From Holosporales bacterium (GTDB taxonomy: Bacteria; Pseudomonadota; Alphaproteobacteria; UBA3830; JAIRMZ01), in NCBI GenBank assembly GCA_031266655.1, contig JAISAP010000025.1, positions 1-36,628 on the forward strand: a DNA stretch of 36,628 nucleotides. The letters are read 5' to 3'. Positions 20,965 to 29,123 of this stretch are shown here, one piece after another. Every line of letters begins with the position of its first letter. The first letter of the stretch is position 1. The notes beneath the pieces are model-generated. The model searched no databases. It had not been told where the DNA came from and worked only from the letters and a program-made list of their open reading frames with translations. A program made the position numbers and the translations under genes.

Positions 20965-20986
20965 GGGTCGTTGTTTAACTACATGG

Positions 20987-21014
20987 GGCCCGGATTTTCC
21001 GGGCCTTTTTTTTT
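20987..21014 (+). terminator. Rho-independent terminator
   Basis: GGCCCGG-ATTTT-CCGGGCC followed by T9. Confidence 0.9.
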
Positions 21015-21017
21015 GTT

Positions 21018-21130
21018 TCTTGAAAAGTTTGAAAGAACCGGTGGACTTGCGGGTATCGTACTTGGGTATCTGTACGCCGTGTTGAATGGATCTACCGTCG
21101 GAGGGTAGTTGAACCTTGAGTTTCCTATAG
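21018..21130 (+). pseudogene. Decayed duplicate fragment of the upstream outer-membrane protein gene
   Basis: aagtttgaaagaaccggtggacttgcgggtatcgtacttgggtatctgtacgccgtgttgaatggatctaccgtcggagggtagttgaacctt matches 20443-20540 of the intact gene by eye; translation FERTGGLAGIVLGYLYAVLNGSTVGG*LNLEFP versus FKRTGGLANVIIGYVHALLNGFTVGGQLDLGFP. Confidence 0.85.
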
Positions 21131-21299
21131 CAATATCGTTGTGTCAGTTGGGGACTCTTTGTCCGAGAAAAGCCTTGTAGGTAGGGAGTATCCGTTGGCG
21201 ATGTACCCCTTGACCAATGCCACTCTCAGTCTGTTTTGCGTAGCCTCTCTTTTTTGACGAGCACCTTTGTCCCTATGGATCGAGCCAGAGGGTGGAGCT

Positions 21300-21524
21300 T
21301 TATTGCGCATGACCGACACAGGTCTCCACAGGTGTAGTTTATACGTAACGCTGGTGGTGGATGACCCACCTTGGTACAGGTGTACTCTTGTGGGTTTTCG
21401 CGTAAGGCGTATGTAGAGACATCGTCGCCTTTGTGACCGTATTTACACTGGATTAATGCCACAAAGGCCCCACGGTGTTTAGCCGCGGCTATTACAGACT
21501 TGGTATAAGAGTTTACTTTGAAAT
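21300..21524. repeat. Third locus of the ~130-bp repeat family
   Basis: acaggtctccacaggtgtagtttatacgtaacgctggtggtgg...cgtaaggcgtatgtagagacatcgtcgcctttgtgacc...gccacaaaggccccacgg...ggctattacagacttgg, collinear with 11340-11460 and 11640-11710. Confidence 0.7.
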
Positions 21525-21950
21525 TGGCTCTAGACTAGCTAAATGATATTAGGCAGGGTGCGACATATTGAGATGCAGTCGGCTAGGAGCCTATGAGAGG
21601 CGTGGAATTCTTGCATGTTTCTGTGAGGATATGACAGCAAGTTCTGCGAGCACATTGTTCCCCCAATCAAGTGAAACACGAGCAACCTGACCTACAAGCA
21701 CTTTCGAGAGTGAATAGTACAGAAGAGTTTTGAAGCGAATTCTGGGGATTAGGGTGTCTTTGAGTGTGATGAGAGGCCTTTCTGGAACTTCGCAAAAAGG
21801 CGTTCAGTTAAGTTCAAGAATCTAAAAGATGACACTTCCCTCTTGCCCTGGAAAGGGTATGAGTTTCGGTATAACAACAGAGGCGCAGATCTCCTCAGTT
21901 TATTGACCAATCTGGTCAAGTGCCAAAAAAAGATGCTGAGCGAGAGTTCA
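21525..21950 (+). mobile_element. Decayed IS1595/ISXO2-like insertion sequence, relic 3 (internally deleted)
   Basis: gatattaggcagggtgcgacatattgagatgcagtcggctaggagc...gaattcttgcatgtttctgtgagg is collinear with relic 2 (13143 on); 3' part encodes FAKRRSVKFKN-like and GYEFRYNNRGADLLSLLTNLVK; ends agatgctgagcgagagttc. Confidence 0.75.
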
Positions 21951-22068
21951 AGAGATTTGTAGATTTGTCATTTTACTATTGCAAGCTCTCTGTGTTTACC
22001 CCATCTTAAGGAAGATAGTGCATCCAGAGAAAGTTCCGGTGTCCTTGAAAGGCAAGCCTGTGCGAAAG

Positions 22069-24237
22069 ATGAGCGCAAAAACCGCAACTCTGATGATCCT
22101 TCTTGCATGGGGGCTAGGAGGAAACGCCGCTCCTGTTCCCTCGCCAGAAGCTCCCAAGAGCCTTGCCACTCTTGGAAAGGGAAAAGGGCAGAAGCCGCAT
22201 AAGCACAAGAAGAAGGCGGCAACCAAGGCTCTTGCTGCTAGGGAGAAGAATAGCTTTTTGTTTGCGCCAAGACGCAGGAACGCAAAGAAAGAACCCATAC
22301 CTGTTATTCATGTTCAGGAGCCAAAAGACATAGGTCCCATACCGGAACCCGCGCCTGTGATCGCGCCCAAACCTAAGCCCGAGCAAATCGATACCATTAC
22401 CTTCAGTTCCGCCTATTTCCCAGCTTTGTACACGAACGCGCAGCTGGCCAATGCGGGATTGGAAATGGTGCGTCTGGGATCTCGTATGGAAGGTGCCGTC
22501 CACGAGTCTCCCGTTGCCCGATGGAGTGTCCGTTTTCTCTCCCTCTGGGTTGAGCAGGCCTTTGCCCGCTCTTACAACGAAATCGGACAGGGATTACGCG
22601 CGAAAGCCTTCGGGTGCTCCTACTCTCTGCAACATGGAGGAGAGGTGGCAGACGTAGACTCGTGCCGCGTGGGCTTCTTTTCGTTTTTTGCGCAATCGCT
22701 CGTTCGAAACGACGGATCCGATTGTTTCATTCCAGAGGAACAAGGTAAGACTGCAGGAAGCGGGACGAGCACGCGAGCAGCGGCTGGCGCTCGTGCATAT
22801 GCAGCGCATGCGCGCGCGGGAGCTGGTCCCGCTGGGGTGCATGCCAGTTCCCCTCGGGTTGTGAGATCAGCAGGGCAAGAGCGCCGCCAAGCGGGGGAGG
22901 AAGGTGGGTATGGTCCGAGCCAACTGGCAGAGCTCATACTGAAGGTAGGGCCAGTCAAAACGCGAGAATGGGTTGACAAGATCCAAAAAGATCCCAGAAA
23001 ATATGCAGATACCCTAACCACAGAACAGCTAGCCATTGCTACACCAATCCTGCGGGAGGCATCCACCACGCCGATTGCTGATACAGGTCCGGCTGCACCT
23101 GGAGCTCCTGCTACGCCCGCAATAGTCGCCGAGACTGTCGGAAGCAACCTGACAACATTAATGGATAAGGTAACAGCACAAGTGGAAATCGCCCATGCCG
23201 CACTGCAGGCGAAAGTCGCCAAGGGAGGAGCTTCACCGGAAGACACAGCAAAGCTCGCGGAGGCTAAAGCATTAGTTGCCCTAACCAAGGACCCAACTTT
23301 TAGAAAGGAGGTGGCGGCAGCTGCCCACGTTACGTCTGTAGCCGTCAAAGAGTCTGGGAGAGAGCTCCTGTCCGTCCGGCAACTGTTGATCATCCACCTA
23401 GGGGGATACAACAACAGCATCTACCTCGCAGAAAGGCAGAGCGAGCAGATTTATGAACGAGGAGACGTCACCTTTGCTGAAGGCGTCTCTTACTACCTCG
23501 CGTACTGCTCCGCCTTTGGATATAACCGGATCGGGAAGAACGCTTTTGACTTTTGTCGTTGCGTTGATGACCTTGGCTTTGAAATACAAGACAAGCAGAG
23601 ACAAGAAATCGGCACATACACCGCGATTGCCTCTTTTACTCTCCCTCTCCTCAGCTCAACCACGTGGCATATCCTCCATGCAATTCTTGAGCAGTTTGCT
23701 GACGATGAGCCGCGCGCCTTATGGGAGCCTCTTGGGTTCCGGTTGCCCGATGTTTTCCTATATTTCACCTCAAAAGGTTTTTCCGTGAAGGTGAATAGCG
23801 GGTGGCGTCTCAATCGTAATTTTCGACTGATTTTCGGAATCGAACATGCGCTGGGAGTGGAAAAGAATCGCCTCAAACCCCATATAAAAAAGCTCGCAGA
23901 GAAATACGGCTATGGCGGGGAAGATGACATGGAGCTTATTGCGCGCCACCTGGACCTAGAGGATATGCTCATGAAACCAACCGCCAAAGAGTTCCATGTC
24001 GGTCTCCAGCATACGCTTGGAGAAGCGCTGAACGACATCACCTACAGAGGGGTCTTCACGTTCGGCTCTGGTCTGTGCTTTGAAGGAGAGCTCCAGCTGC
24101 CCATAGAGAAGCGTTGGAGCGTTGGATTCGGCGGAGCCACCTACGCAACAAGCAGCCTTGTGGGAGAGCGCCTCGCACCAGATTTGCGCGACAAGAGAAG
24201 TGGAAATGTCTTCATCTCCCTCTCCTATCGGTATTAA
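22069..24237 (+). CDS. Large putative outer-membrane / autotransporter-like protein, unknown function
   Basis: ATG 22069 gives signal-like MSAKTATLMILLAWGLGGNAAP; Ala/Pro-rich middle; C-terminal ~200 aa with beta-strand-like alternation ending ISLSYRY (aromatic terminal residue). Confidence 0.65.
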   Translation: MSAKTATLMILLAWGLGGNAAPVPSPEAPKSLATLGKGKGQKPHKHKKKAATKALAAREKNSFLFAPRRRNAKKEPIPVIHVQEPKDIGPIPEPAPVIAPKPKPEQIDTITFSSAYFPALYTNAQLANAGLEMVRLGSRMEGAVHESPVARWSVRFLSLWVEQAFARSYNEIGQGLRAKAFGCSYSLQHGGEVADVDSCRVGFFSFFAQSLVRNDGSDCFIPEEQGKTAGSGTSTRAAAGARAYAAHARAGAGPAGVHASSPRVVRSAGQERRQAGEEGGYGPSQLAELILKVGPVKTREWVDKIQKDPRKYADTLTTEQLAIATPILREASTTPIADTGPAAPGAPATPAIVAETVGSNLTTLMDKVTAQVEIAHAALQAKVAKGGASPEDTAKLAEAKALVALTKDPTFRKEVAAAAHVTSVAVKESGRELLSVRQLLIIHLGGYNNSIYLAERQSEQIYERGDVTFAEGVSYYLAYCSAFGYNRIGKNAFDFCRCVDDLGFEIQDKQRQEIGTYTAIASFTLPLLSSTTWHILHAILEQFADDEPRALWEPLGFRLPDVFLYFTSKGFSVKVNSGWRLNRNFRLIFGIEHALGVEKNRLKPHIKKLAEKYGYGGEDDMELIARHLDLEDMLMKPTAKEFHVGLQHTLGEALNDITYRGVFTFGSGLCFEGELQLPIEKRWSVGFGGATYATSSLVGERLAPDLRDKRSGNVFISLSYRY

Positions 24238-24758
24238 AGCGAAGGCTCCGACTCAGGCATGTTCCGGAGAAAGACGTAAAGCGCCCCTGCGCCTCCATAT
24301 TGGGGGGTGGCCTGGGAGAACCCACATACGCAGGAGGAAAACGGGGGCCCTTGGAGCCACTCAGGAACCAACTTCTGCAAGGAGTCCCTCCCTTCTGGAG
24401 AGTTACGCCCTTTGCCCGTAATCAAGAGCACAACGCGATGGCGCTTTTTGGCGCTCTCCTCCAAGAACTGCCAAGAGACTTGGAACGCTTCTTGCGCCGA
24501 ATATCCATGCAAATCGCATCGCGCTGTTGCGCGTAGGGCTCGGCGCGCCCTCCGACCCAAGTTCAAAGGCTGTGGGGGATTTTTTTCACCTGCCGGTACG
24601 CTCTGGGGCATGCTCTTCTTAGGGGGCGCGACGGTTCTCTTCTCTTTCAGATTTTGGCTTTCCGGGATACGCTCTTTCCTCTGGAGTTTTTGAATGTCTC
24701 TTACATGCGCCTCCCAAAGAGCAGCATCTCTTTCTGAAAGATCCTCAAAATCGTCCAC
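24234..24758 (-). CDS. Smr-domain protein
   Basis: CDLHGYSAQEAFQVSWQFLEESAKKRHRVVLLITGKGRNSPEG: LDLHG...TGKG Smr motifs. Confidence 0.88.
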   Translation of the reverse strand: MDDFEDLSERDAALWEAHVRDIQKLQRKERIPESQNLKEKRTVAPPKKSMPQSVPAGEKNPPQPLNLGRRARRALRATARCDLHGYSAQEAFQVSWQFLEESAKKRHRVVLLITGKGRNSPEGRDSLQKLVPEWLQGPPFSSCVCGFSQATPQYGGAGALYVFLRNMPESEPSL

Positions 24759-24798
24759 GAAGCTCCTAGACTTTCGGAGGAAGCCTAGAAAAAAAAGT

Positions 24799-25326
24799 AT
24801 GGCATGCCAACAGAAACCGATACGACTTTTCCTTCTGCTATGCGGAGTCCTCTCCGCCTGCTCTGGACCGATGCGTCGCCAGAAGCCGCCAAAGGTCCCG
24901 ACAGGGGGGTGGCATCACGCGACCGAGCGTCCCTACCAAAATCGCGGACGTCTCTACATTCCGCAACAGCACTACCACTACCGCGCAGAAGGACTGGCCA
25001 CATGGTACGGGCCCGGTTTTCATGGGAAACCCACAGCAACGGGGGTGCCTTTTGATATGAATGCGGTTTCTGCGGCGCACCGAACGCTTCCCTTACCTTG
25101 TGTCGTGCGCCTCACCAATCTTGAGAATGGGCGCAGGATGCGTCTCCTTGTCAATGATCGCGGTCCGTTCCTGGATGTACGCCGCAGGATTATCGACATT
25201 TCCCGATGTGGCGCACAGCTGCTGGGCTTTTACCAAAAAGGAACCGCGCATGTACGCGTAGAATGCCTCCCCAAAGAGAGTGTAAAAATTGCACGCGCTT
25301 ACCATCGGAAACCCTATTCCTCCTAG
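24799..25326 (+). CDS. rlpA: RlpA-like septal ring lytic transglycosylase
   Basis: Lipobox LLLCGVLSAC; GLATWYGPGFHGKPTATGVPFDMNAVSAAHRTLPLPCVVRLTNLENGRRMRLLVNDRGPF DPBB motif. Confidence 0.93.
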   Translation: MACQQKPIRLFLLLCGVLSACSGPMRRQKPPKVPTGGWHHATERPYQNRGRLYIPQQHYHYRAEGLATWYGPGFHGKPTATGVPFDMNAVSAAHRTLPLPCVVRLTNLENGRRMRLLVNDRGPFLDVRRRIIDISRCGAQLLGFYQKGTAHVRVECLPKESVKIARAYHRKPYSS

Positions 25327-25414
25327 AAGTCGCAGTTTAGGAAAAATTAAAACTTCCCTTATATGCTGCTTTCATACCGATAGATGCTTGACACACTAGA
25401 GAAAAGGAAAGCAC

Positions 25415-26332
25415 ATGCCGCGAGCAACCGGTCCTTCCGGAATGGGATATAGCCCGAGAAGAGATATCTTACCTCCTCCTGTGCATAACATATTCCCCGG
25501 GAAGAATAAGCCCTCGATAGGGCAGAGCGGAAAAAAAGCCATCGTCATAGAAAAGGGAAAGGAAAAGTCGTCCGAAGTGAGTGCTCAGGACTTGTTGAAA
25601 CTTGTCATGGTATCGCTCCAGAACCAGGATCCCACCAACCCTATGAAAGGGAGTGAACTCATCGGCGATCTGTCCATACTGACTAACGTCCGACACACGT
25701 CAGATCTGAGTAGCGACATAAAGGCGATGACGGAGTGTTTCCGAGTACTCAATTTGACGACTACGGCAGCATTAGTCGGGAAGACGGTGGAAACACGGGG
25801 AGAATGGTTTGAAGTGGGAGGAGACCATCCCTTTGAGCTCTTTTTTGAGGCACCACCCAGGCTCACGAAGGCAACGGTTTTTATATACGATGAGGATGGC
25901 AAGGAACCGATCAGGACTTTCCCCGCTGCTTCCCATCCTATTGTGGATGCGGATGGGAATGTTACGGGTGTGGAGGAAGAAGTTCCCAAAGCAGGGAGAC
26001 ACCGCATTGCTTTTGATGGTAAGAACTCGGAAGGAGAGCCAATACCTCCAGGGAAGTACCGCTTTGTTGTGAGCGGAGTGGTCAAACAAGGTGGCAAGGA
26101 GGTTCCTCGCAATCTGGAGACTTCCGTGTGCTCCACAGCTACTGCAGTTGCACTGAATAGCAAAGCGGGAAGTACCATTATGATGGGTAAAACCTCTACC
26201 CCTATCGACAAAGTCCTCTCCTTGACGGAGAATATTCCCTCGATGCCTTCGTCCAGGAGATCTTTTGCGCCTACGGGACCCATAGGCGTTGAGGAGGTTC
26301 TTCCTGAGGATAGTGACGACTGGATACTCTAA
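25415..26332 (+). CDS. FlgD-like flagellar hook assembly (capping) protein
   Basis: SAQDLLKLVMVSLQNQDPTNPMKGSELIGDLSILTNVRHTSDL (FlgD N-terminal LQNQDPxNPM), TTAALVGKTV, and FDGKNSEGEPIPPGKYRF (FlgD Ig-like). Confidence 0.78.
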   Translation: MPRATGPSGMGYSPRRDILPPPVHNIFPGKNKPSIGQSGKKAIVIEKGKEKSSEVSAQDLLKLVMVSLQNQDPTNPMKGSELIGDLSILTNVRHTSDLSSDIKAMTECFRVLNLTTTAALVGKTVETRGEWFEVGGDHPFELFFEAPPRLTKATVFIYDEDGKEPIRTFPAASHPIVDADGNVTGVEEEVPKAGRHRIAFDGKNSEGEPIPPGKYRFVVSGVVKQGGKEVPRNLETSVCSTATAVALNSKAGSTIMMGKTSTPIDKVLSLTENIPSMPSSRRSFAPTGPIGVEEVLPEDSDDWIL

Positions 26333-26442
26333 GCTCTCCAAGAGCCTTCCAGGTCTTTTCTACTGATTCTCCATTGTCCCTCCCTGAGGCCTTGTTCGGC
26401 GAAGCGCTGTTTTGCTAGATTCTCCTGAAGAAGGGGGATCGT

Positions 26443-26985
26443 ATGCAGAAAAAAACTATAGGACTCATCGGTATAGCGTGTTTTTTGGGGCTGTTCCTGG
26501 CGGGTTGCGCGCGGCAGATCAGTTCCAACGTTTACAGCGAACGGCATGTAGGGGAAGCGTCTTTCTCCTATCAGGGGACGATTATCAGCGTTCGTAAGGT
26601 GCTGGTTGGCAGCGAGAAATTGGAAGAAAATGTGGCTGGAGGCGCAGTGGGCGCGGTAGGAGGCGGACTCCTTGGCTCCCAGTTCGGGAAGGGAGAAGGA
26701 AAGACGGCCATGACAGCGCTGGGCGTTGTCGGAGGAGCGGTAGGAGGTGCCATGGCGCAGAAGGCGCTCCGAGAACAGGAAGCCCTCGAGTATGTCGTCA
26801 AGTTAACCAATGGGCAGATCGTTACTGTGGTTCAGGGGCTGGAAGATCCGCTTCCCAGCGGAGCTCCTGTTCTTGTGATCATGGGACAAGCGGGACGGTC
26901 TCGCGTCGTGCGTGACCCATCGGGAGCGCAGAGTGTACAAGCTCCTCTTCCAACACCGAGGACGGTAACCATTAAGCACAGCTAG
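26443..26985 (+). CDS. SlyB/PCP-like outer-membrane lipoprotein (glycine-zipper 2TM)
   Basis: Lipobox LFLAGC; GGAVGAVGGGLLGSQFGKGEGKTAMTALGVVGGAVGGAMAQ glycine zipper; VVKLTNGQIVTVVQ. Confidence 0.88.
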   Translation: MQKKTIGLIGIACFLGLFLAGCARQISSNVYSERHVGEASFSYQGTIISVRKVLVGSEKLEENVAGGAVGAVGGGLLGSQFGKGEGKTAMTALGVVGGAVGGAMAQKALREQEALEYVVKLTNGQIVTVVQGLEDPLPSGAPVLVIMGQAGRSRVVRDPSGAQSVQAPLPTPRTVTIKHS

Positions 26986-27018
26986 AGGCCGCTTCCTTTT
27001 TAGAAAGCTGAGTTTTTC

Positions 27019-27537
27019 GTGGTCATTTGGATTACTGGATTTTCCGGAGCGGGCAAGACGACGCTGGCGCGTGCGGTGGATCGGCATTTGCGGGAAAAGC
27101 GCCAAGCTTCTCCGATTCTCCTGGATGGGGATGAGATGCGCCGCATTCTCAGGACGGAGTGGGAGCTCTCTTACGAAGGTCGGCGCAAGCTGGCGGAGAT
27201 TTATGCGCGTCTTGCACGGTCCTTGTCGGAACAAGGGTTTATCGTCCTTGTGGCTACGATCTCTATGTTTGAAGCCGTGCGCCAGTGGAATCGCCAGAAC
27301 AACGCACAGTACCTAGAGGTCTATCTCCGCATTTCGGAGGAAGAACGCCGCCATCGCGATCCGAAGGGGCTGTACAAACAACGTCAGTCGATGGTCGATC
27401 TTTCTTACGAAGAACCTCTGCATCCGGATCTCTGCTTTGATAACCGTGTGCCCCTTGCGGAACAGGTGGAGCACATCGCTCAGCATTGCTCCTGTGGAGA
27501 CGCAGGGAACGCGCCCTCTCACCTCTCAGAGAAGTAG
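27019..27537 (+). CDS. Adenylylsulfate-kinase-like (CysC family) P-loop protein, GTG start
   Basis: VIWITGFSGAGKTTLA Walker A, LDGDEMR, AEIYARLARSLSEQGFIVLVATIS, DPKGLYK. Confidence 0.8.
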   Translation: MVIWITGFSGAGKTTLARAVDRHLREKRQASPILLDGDEMRRILRTEWELSYEGRRKLAEIYARLARSLSEQGFIVLVATISMFEAVRQWNRQNNAQYLEVYLRISEEERRHRDPKGLYKQRQSMVDLSYEEPLHPDLCFDNRVPLAEQVEHIAQHCSCGDAGNAPSHLSEK

Positions 27538-27612
27538 AAGAAGGTCTCCTCTCGCAGGAACTTACTTTTGTAATATTCCTCTTGAGAAAAGAACTTTTCT
27601 CTCGTGCTTCTA

Positions 27613-27701
27613 ATATTTTTATTTTTCCCTATCGACTATTAGAGAATCTTATCTATAGAATACGCATGGTCAATAGTACCCATATATAGGGAAAACGAAC
27701 C
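27613..27701 (+). promoter_or_regulatory. Conserved promoter/leader block of LRR cassette 1
   Basis: tatttttatttttccctatcgactattagagaatcttatctatagaatacgcatggtcaatagtacccatatataggg...; repeated before each LRR gene. Confidence 0.7.
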
Positions 27702-28994
27702 ATGAAGAAACGGAAGATTTTAGACGCAATTTCTGCGTTTGTTCTAGGAATCCTGGGTGTATCCTCCGAAGCGATGGGGGTGCAGCGAGCCGAAATAATA
27801 CGGCCCTCTAGTAGCGATGTTTTCCCTAGGAGATGTGTCTCTGTTGGCGGCGAATGTATAGAACGCCCTGAACTTGCCGCTGGTGCTGATCTACGGACGG
27901 GTGGAGCGCAGCCATTCCTTACCCTGATCCTCTCGAGTATAGAGTCGATTGACGCAGGGTGTTTCAAATCGTGCAAATCTCTTGCCTTTATTGCCTTTGA
28001 GGCAGATTCTCAGCTTGCGACCATAGAGGAAAACGCTTTTTGCAACTGCTCCAGCTTGCGAGCGGTTTGTATCCCCTCGAGTGTAAAAACGCTTGGCAGA
28101 GAATGTTTCACGCTGTGTAGCTCTCTTTCCAGTGTTACTTTCGGTGTGGACTCTCAGCTTACGTCCATAGGGGTATACGCTTTTTGCAGCTGCTCCAGCT
28201 TGCTAACTATCTGTATTCCCTCGAGTGTAAAGATACTAGATGAAGGATGTTTTGAAGGGTGTGTATCTCTTGCCAACGTCTCTTTTGAAAATGGCTCCCA
28301 ACTCGTGGCTATTGGAGACGGAGCGTTTGTTAGAACACATTCTTTAAAGTATGTGCATTTCCCCAACGTGATTGAACTTGGATTGTACATATTGAACAAC
28401 TCTGGTGTTGGGAAGATACGTGTTGGAGGTAAGCCAGTAAGTCTCGCCTGTGGCCTCCATGCAGGTACTGCTCTTCTACAAGCAGATCTAGAGATCCCCA
28501 GCGTTATTACAGCGTTCCGTATTGGCTGCCTCGCGTATTGCCGATCTCTTAAAAACGTTACTTTCGAAGAGGGGTCTCAACTCGTAAGCATACCGGAGAA
28601 CGCTTTTTTTCATTCCACCGTACGGTCCGTTTGCATTCCAGCGAGCGTAAGGTGGCTTGAGGGCTGTTGTTTCTCAGAGTGCGAATCTCTCTCCGCCGTT
28701 ACCTTTGAGTCTGGTGCTCAGCTTGTGAGAATAGGGGAAGGCGCCTTCTCCCAATCCGGGTTGCTAACTATTTGTATTCCCTCGAGCGTAAGGTGGTTTG
28801 AGAACGGTTGTTTCTCAGAGTGCGGATTTCTCTCTACCGTCACCTTTGAAACAGGCTCTCGACTGCGAGAAATTGAGGTGGGGACTTTCGCTGGAAGTGC
28901 ACGAGTACGGGTCATTCTTCCCAACGGAAAGAAGGTCCCTGCTTGGTATTTCAAGCAGGGGTGGAAGCGCTCTGAATCTCCCTTGCTCCCATGA
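27702..28994 (+). CDS. Secreted BspA-type leucine-rich-repeat (LRR_5) protein 1
   Basis: Signal peptide MKKRKILDAISAFVLGILGVSSEAM; repeats IPSSVKTLGRECFTLCSSLSSVTFGVDSQLTSIGVYAFCSCSSLLTICIPSSV. Confidence 0.9.
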   Translation: MKKRKILDAISAFVLGILGVSSEAMGVQRAEIIRPSSSDVFPRRCVSVGGECIERPELAAGADLRTGGAQPFLTLILSSIESIDAGCFKSCKSLAFIAFEADSQLATIEENAFCNCSSLRAVCIPSSVKTLGRECFTLCSSLSSVTFGVDSQLTSIGVYAFCSCSSLLTICIPSSVKILDEGCFEGCVSLANVSFENGSQLVAIGDGAFVRTHSLKYVHFPNVIELGLYILNNSGVGKIRVGGKPVSLACGLHAGTALLQADLEIPSVITAFRIGCLAYCRSLKNVTFEEGSQLVSIPENAFFHSTVRSVCIPASVRWLEGCCFSECESLSAVTFESGAQLVRIGEGAFSQSGLLTICIPSSVRWFENGCFSECGFLSTVTFETGSRLREIEVGTFAGSARVRVILPNGKKVPAWYFKQGWKRSESPLLP

Positions 28995-28997
28995 CTA

Positions 28998-29010
28998 GGG
29001 GGGATCCCCC
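28998..29010. terminator. G/C palindrome after LRR gene 1
   Basis: GGGGGGATCCCCC palindrome starting 4 nt after the stop, T-rich stretch ~25 nt further down. Confidence 0.4.
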
Positions 29011-29034
29011 TCCCCTTGTCCTCCCATGTCTCTG

Positions 29035-29123
29035 GTTTTTTTATTTTTCCCTATCGACTATTAGAGAATCTTATCTATAGAATACGCATGGTCAATAGTA
29101 CCCATATATAGAGAAAACGAACC
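29035..29123 (+). promoter_or_regulatory. Conserved promoter/leader block of LRR cassette 2
   Basis: Nearly identical to 27613-27701. Confidence 0.7.

Noticed and set aside
22620-23420. 266-aa minus-strand ORF
   Set aside because: Antisense to the 752-aa gene; Ser/Thr/Ala-rich shadow translation with no family features.
25585-26283. 232-aa minus-strand ORF
   Set aside because: Antisense to the flgD-like gene, which has clear motifs.
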